Of a stretch of DNA of 64,000 bases, positions 53,412 through 61,107 are shown one piece after another. Position 1 is the stretch's first letter. Every line of letters starts with the position of its first letter. The position numbers were made by a program, and so were the translations under genes. The notes under the pieces are model-generated. The model had not been told where the DNA came from, ran no database searches, and saw only the letters and a program-made list of their open reading frames with translations. The stretch covers positions 4,039,501-4,103,500 of the forward strand of contig NZ_LT629771.1 in assembly GCF_900105175.1 (NCBI RefSeq), read 5' to 3'. This DNA is from Jiangella sp. DSM 45060 (GTDB taxonomy: Bacteria; Actinomycetota; Actinomycetes; Jiangellales; Jiangellaceae).

Positions 53412-54200
53412 ATGTCCAACGTCGAGTACGGCGACCCCGAAGTGGCGCTGCCCAACGAGATCCTTCGCTCGGTGGTCGGTTCCGGCGTGCACGGCATCGT
53501 GATCGCCGGCACCGACGATCACGACGAGATGGGCGTCTACATCGAGCCGCCCGACCGCGCCGTCGGGCTGCTGCAGCGGCAGCCGCACTACATCTGGCGC
53601 ACACAGCCCGAGGGCGTGCGTTCCGGCCACGGCGACACCGACCTCGTCCTCTACTCGCTGCGCAAGTACCTCAAGCTGGCGCTCAAGGGGAATCCGACCG
53701 TGCTGCTGCCGCTGTACGCGCCGGACGCCGACCTCGTCGTGCGCACTCCCCTGGGTGACGAGCTGCGGGCGCTGGCCGGCGAGTTCTTGTCGCGGCAGGC
53801 GGTCGAGCGGTTCCTCGGCTACATGCACGCCCAGCACGAGCGCATGCTCGGCACCGGCAAGCGCAACCGGGTGTCGAACCGGCCCGAGCTGATCGAACGG
53901 CACGGCTGGGACGTCAAGTACGGCAGCCACGCGCTGCGGCTGGCCTACCAGGGCCGCGAGATCGCGCTGGACGGGCGGCTGAGCCTCCCGCTGCGCCCGG
54001 ACGAGCGTGCGCGGGTGCTCGCGGTGAAGCGCGGCGAGGTGGCCCGCGACGAGGTGTCGGCGGAGATCAGCGCGGTCGAGGCGGAGGTGCGGACGGCCCT
54101 TGCCGGCGGCCGATCGCCGCTGCCGGAACGGGCCGACCACGACCGCATCTCCGCGTGGGCCGTCGAAGCGCAGCGGCGGCACTGGGGCTGGACGGCCTGA
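53412..54200 (+). CDS. Predicted nucleotidyltransferase (COG3541/RlaP-like)
   Basis: This is 262 residues. GSGVHGIVIAGTDDHDEMGV carries the G-S and D-x-D type metal residues of polymerase-beta-like nucleotidyltransferases. ALKGNPTVLLPLYAP and DVKYGSHALRLAYQGREIAL are typical of the COG3541 group, often associated with RNA repair ligases, none of which is nearby. The substrate is unknown. Confidence 0.82.
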   Translation: MSNVEYGDPEVALPNEILRSVVGSGVHGIVIAGTDDHDEMGVYIEPPDRAVGLLQRQPHYIWRTQPEGVRSGHGDTDLVLYSLRKYLKLALKGNPTVLLPLYAPDADLVVRTPLGDELRALAGEFLSRQAVERFLGYMHAQHERMLGTGKRNRVSNRPELIERHGWDVKYGSHALRLAYQGREIALDGRLSLPLRPDERARVLAVKRGEVARDEVSAEISAVEAEVRTALAGGRSPLPERADHDRISAWAVEAQRRHWGWTA

Positions 54201-54608
54201 TTCGCCGGCGTCGGCGCCGGCGTCGGGTTCGAGGGGGGCCGGGTTCGGGACGTCAGACGACCGGGAGGCCGGGGCGCCGCCGGGCCAGCCCAGCCGGCGG
54301 CGTCCCCAGCCCGGCCACCCAGCCGGGCCACCCGCCCGGTCGGCGCTGGTGACCGGCCTGGTCATCGGGGCGAAAGCGGGTATTGACGACCGTTTCGCGG
54401 TGAGTCATCCTGGGGTCGTCAGGCCCAATTCGTGTGAACGGCCCCCGATCCGCGCGGCACTTTCTCGCCGCCAGAACCGCCGGCCGCTGGGTGGCCGGCA
54501 ATTCGCGTCGGCGCCACATAGGAAATCCCGGTCTGGGTCGACGTGCGCCCGGCATCGACGCTCCGTTCTCGGCGGCGGAGTGGGCCGGTCGCGGACTGGA
54601 GGGGTGCC
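54201..54608. other. Gene-free GC-rich spacer with a weak promoter
   Basis: No gene is seen. TATTGACG at about 54380-54387 followed by CATCCT could be a promoter for the small gene at 54609; GCGAAA/TTTCGC arms (about 54371-54399) flank it. The first 150 bases are simple GCCGG-rich sequence. Confidence 0.35.
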
Positions 54609-54752
54609 GTGACTCCCGCGTTCACCGGACTGCGCTCGCTCGCGCGACTGCGCCGCTGGCTGCTCGGACCGGAGCAGCCGAACCTGAGCCTGCGGCTGTC
54701 CGCCGGCGTGGTGGCGGTGCTGGCGCTGCTCGTGATGGCGAGCGTTCGCTGA
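54609..54752 (+). CDS. Small single-pass membrane protein
   Basis: This is 47 residues from GTG 54609, preceded by GGAGGGG. A basic N-terminus (SLARLRRWLLG) is followed by one hydrophobic helix (LSAGVVAVLALLVMAS). Too short for family assignment; the ribosome site and membrane segment are the evidence. Confidence 0.5.
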   Translation: MTPAFTGLRSLARLRRWLLGPEQPNLSLRLSAGVVAVLALLVMASVR

Positions 54753-54818
54753 GGTAGGTAGACCCCGCCCGGCCCGGGTGGGGCCCACCCTACGGGCGGG
54801 CACCGACAGACTCGCCGC
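54751..54818. repeat. Leader repeat copy 2 (similar to 48128-48196)
   Basis: It starts GAGGTAGGTAGACCCCGCCC at the stop codon of the small membrane gene, contains the shared CCACCCTACGGGCGGGCACC, and ends ACTCGCCGC. Followed directly by a GC-rich tandem array, as is copy 1. Confidence 0.7.
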
Positions 54819-54975
54819 ACGACGTGGTCGACGCGTGCCGCACGACGTGGTGGACGCGTGCCGGTCGACGGGGGCTGCGCGGGCTGCACGACGTGCTGGA
54901 CGCGTGCCGGTCGACGGGGGCTGCGCGGGCCGCACGATGCGGTGGACGGGTGCCCGACGACGTGGGGTGCGCGGG
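54815..54975. repeat. GC-rich direct repeat array
   Basis: Units of about 51 bases contain GGACGCGTGCCGGTCGACGG and GGCTGCGCGGGC, with two close copies and partial ones on either side. From 54976 to 55785 no gene is seen apart from composition-driven open frames, a GTTACCTCACGGTAAC palindrome near 55421, and the promoter at 55629. Confidence 0.65.
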
Positions 54976-55628
54976 CCGGTCGGAGCTGCCGTCGCAGCGC
55001 CGGCCGACTGCGGTACGGCCGGCGACGCGATCCGCGGGTGGCGCGGATCAGGGCGCCTACCGGCGACGATGCCGCCGTCACACCAGCGCGGCGCCGGACC
55101 GCCGGCCACTGGAACCTCAGCCGCCGGAGCCCCGGCCTGACGAGCGCCCGGCGCGCCCGGCCCAGCCGGCCCGACGAGCGCCCGGCCCATCCCGAACCGG
55201 TGGCGGACGGGTGACCGGAGCAGGACCGGTGGACGTGAACCGGTGTCCCTCGCGGCGCATGTGACCACCTCACCTCGGACGAGCGTCATCGCCCGGCGGC
55301 CATGCGGACCGCCGGTTGCGCTCGTCCGTGGTGGCGCGCCACAGGCTCCGGCCCTGCCCTGCGGTGACCCACACCACTGACGACTGGGACCGTACCGACG
55401 GCCGGTCACTGACACAACCGTTACCTCACGGTAACTTGCAAAAGTCCTTCGCCGCTCGACCTAAGTCCTCGACCGGACGGCCGCCCACCATGGCGCCGGC
55501 GGGAAACCGTCCCTACCGAACGCCAACACAGGCGACACCTGCGTCTTTTCGGCCGAATCGGATCTGGAACGCAGACGGCGCGAAGCGTTACCGGCCGGAG
55601 CATTTGTCGACGAACGTGAAACTTTCCG

Positions 55629-55657
55629 TTGACGTGCATGCAAAAGCCCCTTTACTG
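55629..55657 (+). promoter_or_regulatory. Promoter of the multicopper oxidase gene
   Basis: TTGACG (55629-55634), 17 bases, TTACTG (55652-55657). The transcript would have a leader of about 120 bases with GC-rich hairpins before ATG 55786. This is the best promoter-like sequence in the 1-kb spacer. Confidence 0.45.
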
Positions 55658-55785
55658 TGCGGAGCCATGTACGGGTCGGAGTGGATCAGCGACCGTCGGG
55701 GGTCGTCCATGCCCTGCGGTGGTGATGCCGGCCCCACCCCCGGTCTCCGGTGCTGGCGCCCCGGGACTCACGGAATGGAGACCCC

Positions 55786-56814
55786 ATGGCTGACAACCCC
55801 GTCCGACGTGGCTGGCTAGGGCACCTGACCCGCCGGTCGGTGCTGGCCGGCGCGGTCGCGAGTGCGGCCTTCCCCGCCGTCGCCGCGGCCTCGAGCGCGG
55901 CGACCGCGAGCCCCGCGCCGGGAACGCGCACGGCCCGGGCGAGCGGCACGACCCACCGCGTGACGATGTACGCCGAGGCGCTGCCCGGCGGGCTGATCGG
56001 CTATGGCCTGGCGCCCGGCGAGGCGACCATCCCCGGCCCGCTGCTGGACATCGTCGAGGGCGACACCTTGGAGATCACGCTGGTCAACACGACCGACCAG
56101 CGGCTGTCCATCCACCCGCACGGCGTCGACTACGACGTCTTCTCCGACGGCTCCGCGTTCAACGCGTCCTACAACCTGCCGGGCGAGACCCGCACGTACG
56201 TGTGGCGCACCCGCGAGCGCACGACGACGGGCGGACGGGCCTGGCTGCCGGGCAGCGCGGGCTACTGGCACTACCACGACCACGCCTACGGCGACCACGG
56301 CACCCAGGGCCTGCAGAAGGGCCTGTACGGCGGCCTGATCGTCCGCCGCAAGGGCGACCTGCTGCCGGACAAGACGTTCGTCGTCGTGTTCAACGACATG
56401 ACGATCAACAACAAGATGGCGCCCGAGACGCCGATGTTCGACGCCGTGCTGGGTGAGCGGGTGGAGTGGCTGGCGATCGGCCACGGGAGCATGGAGCACA
56501 CCTTCCACGTGCACGCCCACCGGTGGGCCGACAACCGCACCGGCTACCTCGACGGCCCCAACGACCCCACCCCGGCCGTCGACAACAAGGACCTCAACCC
56601 CGGCAGCTCGTTCGGGTTCCAGGTGATCGCCGGCGAGGGCGTCGGCCCCGGCGCGTGGATGTACCACTGCCACGTGCAGTTCCACTCCGACGGCGGCATG
56701 TCCGGCGTCTTCCTGGTCCGCAACGAGGACGGCAGCATCCCCGACCACGCACAGGAGGCGATCGACCGCTACCACGCAGGACACGGAGGAGGACACGGGG
56801 GCCACGCCGGCTAG
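55786..56814 (+). CDS. Secreted two-domain multicopper oxidase (small laccase type)
   Basis: This is 342 residues with a Tat signal (HLTRRSVLAGAVASAAF). Copper ligands are visible in HPHGVDYD, WHYHDHAYG, HTFHVHAHRW and the final MYHCHVQFHSDGGM with the type-1 Cys and Met. Two cupredoxin domains, as in Streptomyces small laccases that act as trimers. It oxidises phenols or metals with oxygen. A His/Gly-rich tail (HGGGHGGHAG) may bind copper. ATG 55786 follows GGAGA. Confidence 0.93.
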   Translation: MADNPVRRGWLGHLTRRSVLAGAVASAAFPAVAAASSAATASPAPGTRTARASGTTHRVTMYAEALPGGLIGYGLAPGEATIPGPLLDIVEGDTLEITLVNTTDQRLSIHPHGVDYDVFSDGSAFNASYNLPGETRTYVWRTRERTTTGGRAWLPGSAGYWHYHDHAYGDHGTQGLQKGLYGGLIVRRKGDLLPDKTFVVVFNDMTINNKMAPETPMFDAVLGERVEWLAIGHGSMEHTFHVHAHRWADNRTGYLDGPNDPTPAVDNKDLNPGSSFGFQVIAGEGVGPGAWMYHCHVQFHSDGGMSGVFLVRNEDGSIPDHAQEAIDRYHAGHGGGHGGHAG

Positions 56815-56896
56815 GCGGGACCGCCCGCACCACCACTGACATCCAGCAGGGCCGAGAACGCACAGGCACGAGCGCACCTCGATCGAAGGAGCAACG

Positions 56897-59800
56897 ATGA
56901 GACGCACCAGCCTCGTCCGTCCGGGAGGAGGGCCACCGGCGAGATCCGCACGGTGGCGCCGGACGATCGTCCTGGCGAGCACGGCCGTCCTGGCGCTGAG
57001 CGTGACCGCGCTGCCCGCGCAGGGGCAGCCGGAGCCGGAGCCGGCCGAGCCCTCGCCGAGCGCCTCCAGTGCGCCGGCCGTCAAGGCCTCCAACACCGCC
57101 GACGACGCCAGCCCCGCCGCACGCCAGGCGCTGGCCGCCGCGAAGGCCAACGCCGCGGACGGTGCCGCCAAGGTGCTGGTCTTCCACGGCGCCGCCGCCG
57201 AGCAGGACGACCCCGTCGCGGCCGCAGTCGCGGCGGTGCAGGAACTGGGCGCGGCCAGCGGCATCGGCGTCGACGTGTCGTCGGACCCCGCCAGCTTCTC
57301 CGCGGACACGCTGGCCGGCTACCGCGGCGTCGTGTTCCTGTCCGCGATCGGCACCGAGCTGTCGCCGTCCCAGGAGGACGCGCTCGAGGCCTACATCGAG
57401 GACGGCGGCGGCTTCCTCGGCATCGGCGACGCCTCGCGCGCGCAGGAGCGGTCGGAGTGGTTCACCGGGCTGATCGGCAGCCGGCCGGTCGGCGCGCTGC
57501 CCGACTCGCTCGACGTCGCCTCCGTCAGCGCCACCGCCAACAACCCGCCGAACGAGGACGCGCCCAAGGTGGTCGACGGCAACGTCAACACCAAGTGGCT
57601 GGGCTTCGTGCGGACGGCGCAGATCACCGTCCGGCTGACCGAGCCGGCCGCGGTGAACCAGTACGCGCTGTCGTCGGCCAACGACTCCGCCGGCCGCGAC
57701 CCGCAGGACTGGACCCTGCAGGGCTCGAACGACGGGACGACCTGGACCGACATCGACCGGCGGACCAACGAGGACTTCCCGGAGCGGTTCCAGACCAAGG
57801 CCTACGAGATCTCGAACACGACGGCCTACGAGTACCTCCGGCTGGACATCACCCGCAACTCCGGCGACACCATCACGCAGCTGGCCGAGCTGCAGTTCTT
57901 CGCCGGCGACATCATCGAGCCGCCGCCGGTGCCGGCGCTGGAGGCCACCGTCAGCATCGTCGACCGGCAGCACCCGGCCAACGACGGGCTGCCGCTGGAG
58001 CTGACGCTCACGGACCGCTGGACCAACTGGGCGCCGAACCCGGTCGGCACGGTGCACACCGTCGCGCAGGTCCAGGAGAACACCTATGACCCGGGCGAGG
58101 GCGCGAACGGCGCGTTCCACCCGGTCTCGTGGTGCCGTGACTACGACGGCGGCCGCTCGTTCTACACGAGCATGGGCGGCGCGGAGCAGAGCTGGAGCAA
58201 CGCCGAGGTCCGCAGCCACATCACCGGCGCGCTGCAGTGGACCACCGGTCTCGTGCGCGGCGACTGCCAGGCCACCATCGGCGCGAACTACGAGATCGAG
58301 CGTCTGACGGCGCAGAACCAGCCGGGCCAGCTCGACCAGATCGGCGAGCCGCACGGCCTGGACGTCGCCGCCGACGGCACCGTCTTCTACATCGGCAAGG
58401 CGGCCTGCGCCACCGGCCCGATCGCGTCGTGGGACGACCCGAACGTCGGGCGCGGCTGCGGCACGATCCACCAGTGGGACCCGGAGTCCGGCGACGTCAC
58501 GCAGCTGGCCTCGCTCGACGTGTTCGGCAACCGCGGCAGCGGGAGCGAGCTGGTGAAGGCCGAGGACGGCCTGGTCGGCATCGCGCTGGACCCGGCGTTC
58601 ATGGACAACGGCTGGATCTACACCTACTGGATGCCGTACGAGTCGCTCGACCGTGAGCGCCGCGTCGGTGACCGGACCATCTCGCGGTTCACCTACGACC
58701 ACGAGACGCAGGAGCTCGACCTCGACAGCCGCAAGGACCTGCTGTCCTGGGAGACCCAGATCCACAGCTGCTGCCACGCCGGCGGCGGCATGGACTTCGA
58801 CTCCGACGGCAACCTGTACGTCGGCGTCGGGGACAGCAACTCCTCCGGCGGCTCCAGCGGCTACTCCGGCAACAACTGGACGCAGGAGTTCGGCGGGTAC
58901 TCGTTCCAGGACGCGCGCCGCACGTCGGGCAACACGAACGACCTGAACGGCAAGATCCTGCGCATCCACCCGGAGGCCGACGGGACGTACACCATCCCCG
59001 AGGGCAACCTGTTCACCGGTGAGGAAGAGGGCGGCGGCAAGACCCGCCCGGAGATCTACGTCATGGGCGTGCGCAACATCTCGACCCTGTACGTCGACCC
59101 GGTGACGGACTACCTGCACGCCGCCTGGGTCGGCCCCGACGCCGGCGGCCCGAACGCCGACCTCGGCCCGGCCAAGTACGAGACGGCGACGATCATCACC
59201 TCGGCGGGCAACCAGGGCTGGCCGTACTGCATGGGCAACCGGCAGCCGTACCGCGACCGCAGCAACACCGACGCGTCGGTGCTGACCGACTGGTACGACT
59301 GCAAGGGCAACCTGATGAACACCTCGCCGCGCAACACCGGCCTGGTCGACATCCCGGACGCCCGCGACAACATGATCTGGTACTCCCCGCAGGGCGGTAA
59401 CCCGGACTTCCCGGACCGCGGCGACGGCATCCCGACGTACGACAACGACGACGCCACCTACGGGTTCCCGTACATGCGCAGCGGCGGCTGCCAGGCCGTC
59501 ATGACCGGCCCGACGTTCCGGGAGTCGCTGGTCGACACCGACAGCGGCATCTCGTGGCCGTCGTACTGGGAGGGCAAGTGGATCCTCGGTGACAACTGCG
59601 GCTCGAGCAGCCGGATCGCCGTCACCGTCGACCCTGAGGGCATCGAGGAGCAGGCGCCGCCGCTGTTCGCGGAGGACCTGCGCCCGATCATCCCGCACGG
59701 CGCCGGCAGCAACCAGCTGAACAGCTGGATGATGACGTCGCGGTTCGGCCCGGACGGCGCCCTCTACATGTCCGACTACAGCGGCGGGTTCTTCAGCCTC

Positions 59801-60988
59801 ACTCCGAACCAGAAGCTGCTCCGCGTGGTCTACAACGGCGGCCCGGCCACCCCGGTGGCGACGGCGTCGGCGACGGCCGTGCAGAACAAGCCGCTGACCA
59901 TCGCCTTCACCGGCGCCCGCTCCGGCGGCGTGTCCTACGCGTGGGACTTCGGCGACGGCGCGACGTCGGACGAGGCGAACCCGCGGCACACCTACGCCGC
60001 GGTGGGCAGCTACACCGCGACGCTGACGGTGACGTACGCCGACGGCGAGACCATGACCACCGAGGTCGAGGTCACCGTCGGGTGCGCGGTGCCGGACGAC
60101 CGCTCCACGGTCTTCCTGCGCGACACCGACACCGGCGTGACGAACGACGTCGTCGGCGAGGGCTGCACGATCAACGACCTCATCGACGACGAGAGCAGCT
60201 GGCCGAACCACGGCCAGTTCGTCCGGCACGTCACCGACACCGCGAACGGCCTGGCCGCCGACGGCGTCATCACGGCGCGGGAGAAGGCCACGCTGTCGCG
60301 GCTCGCGGCGCAGTCCGAGATCGGCACGCCCGGCGACACCGGCTGGGACGCCATCTTCGACGGGACCGCTCAGTCCCTCGAGGGCTGGACCCAGGCGCCC
60401 GGCGGCTTCTTCGAGCTGCAGGACGACGGGACGATCATCAGCCGCGGCGGGCTGGGCATGCTCTGGTACGCCGAGAAGGAGTTCGCGGACTACTCGATCC
60501 GGCTGCAGTTCCGTGACGTGTCACCCGGCACGACGCGGGCCAACAGCGGTGTGTTCATCCGGTTCCCGAACCCGAACCAGCCGCTGGCGGAGCGTCCGGA
60601 GTGCGGTCGCGTCGGTTCCGCGGCGAACTCGCCGGCCTGGGTCGCGATCTACTGCGGCCACGAGATCCAGATCTACGACGGCGAGACCGGCGAGCCGCAG
60701 AAGACCGGGTCGGTCTACAACTTCGATTCGATCCAGCTGCCCGGTTCCGGCGCCACTCCGAAGGGCGAGTGGAACGACTACGAGATCCGGGTCGAGGGCC
60801 AGCACTACACGATCATCCGCAACGGAGTGGTGATCAACGAGTTCGACAACGTGCCTGGCATCGAGTCGTCTCGCGCGGGTGACCCGCCGACCGACCTGCG
60901 CCAGTTCCTCAGCGGATACGTCGGGTTGCAGAACCACGGCAACAACGACCAGATCGAATTCCGCAACATCCGAGTCCGGGAGCTGTAG
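56897..60988 (+). CDS. Secreted multidomain ThuA-discoidin-sorbosone dehydrogenase-PKD-DUF1080 protein
   Basis: This is 1363 residues. Signal peptide to about residue 45. ThuA/GATase-like domain about 90-215 (YRGVVFLSAIGTELS, GGGFLGIGD); F5/8-type discoidin domain about 215-345 (NPPNEDAPKVVDGNVNTKWL). A second ThuA-like part follows, then a glucose/sorbosone dehydrogenase-like propeller about 470-985 (LVGIALDPAFMDNGWIYTYW, CCHAGGGMDFDSDGNLYVGV). PKD about 990-1060, a Cys module about 1060-1145, and a DUF1080 (3-keto-glycoside hydrolase-type) domain to the end. It probably oxidises and cleaves extracellular sugars. AAGGAG precedes ATG 56897, 82 bases after the oxidase. Confidence 0.9.
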   Translation: MRRTSLVRPGGGPPARSARWRRTIVLASTAVLALSVTALPAQGQPEPEPAEPSPSASSAPAVKASNTADDASPAARQALAAAKANAADGAAKVLVFHGAAAEQDDPVAAAVAAVQELGAASGIGVDVSSDPASFSADTLAGYRGVVFLSAIGTELSPSQEDALEAYIEDGGGFLGIGDASRAQERSEWFTGLIGSRPVGALPDSLDVASVSATANNPPNEDAPKVVDGNVNTKWLGFVRTAQITVRLTEPAAVNQYALSSANDSAGRDPQDWTLQGSNDGTTWTDIDRRTNEDFPERFQTKAYEISNTTAYEYLRLDITRNSGDTITQLAELQFFAGDIIEPPPVPALEATVSIVDRQHPANDGLPLELTLTDRWTNWAPNPVGTVHTVAQVQENTYDPGEGANGAFHPVSWCRDYDGGRSFYTSMGGAEQSWSNAEVRSHITGALQWTTGLVRGDCQATIGANYEIERLTAQNQPGQLDQIGEPHGLDVAADGTVFYIGKAACATGPIASWDDPNVGRGCGTIHQWDPESGDVTQLASLDVFGNRGSGSELVKAEDGLVGIALDPAFMDNGWIYTYWMPYESLDRERRVGDRTISRFTYDHETQELDLDSRKDLLSWETQIHSCCHAGGGMDFDSDGNLYVGVGDSNSSGGSSGYSGNNWTQEFGGYSFQDARRTSGNTNDLNGKILRIHPEADGTYTIPEGNLFTGEEEGGGKTRPEIYVMGVRNISTLYVDPVTDYLHAAWVGPDAGGPNADLGPAKYETATIITSAGNQGWPYCMGNRQPYRDRSNTDASVLTDWYDCKGNLMNTSPRNTGLVDIPDARDNMIWYSPQGGNPDFPDRGDGIPTYDNDDATYGFPYMRSGGCQAVMTGPTFRESLVDTDSGISWPSYWEGKWILGDNCGSSSRIAVTVDPEGIEEQAPPLFAEDLRPIIPHGAGSNQLNSWMMTSRFGPDGALYMSDYSGGFFSLTPNQKLLRVVYNGGPATPVATASATAVQNKPLTIAFTGARSGGVSYAWDFGDGATSDEANPRHTYAAVGSYTATLTVTYADGETMTTEVEVTVGCAVPDDRSTVFLRDTDTGVTNDVVGEGCTINDLIDDESSWPNHGQFVRHVTDTANGLAADGVITAREKATLSRLAAQSEIGTPGDTGWDAIFDGTAQSLEGWTQAPGGFFELQDDGTIISRGGLGMLWYAEKEFADYSIRLQFRDVSPGTTRANSGVFIRFPNPNQPLAERPECGRVGSAANSPAWVAIYCGHEIQIYDGETGEPQKTGSVYNFDSIQLPGSGATPKGEWNDYEIRVEGQHYTIIRNGVVINEFDNVPGIESSRAGDPPTDLRQFLSGYVGLQNHGNNDQIEFRNIRVREL

Positions 60989-61107
60989 GACCCCGGCGGC
61001 CGGCTGGACGGGCGCGACCTCACCCCCCGGGTCGCGCCCGTTCCGGCGGGCCTCGGCCGCCGGGACGCTCGGCGTCTCGCGGATTCACGAAAGAGGTGCG
61101 GCACTTC

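Noticed and set aside
55667-55819. Leader peptide before the multicopper oxidase
   Set aside because: A frame exists from ATG 55667, but it has no good ribosome site and overlaps the oxidase start out of frame.
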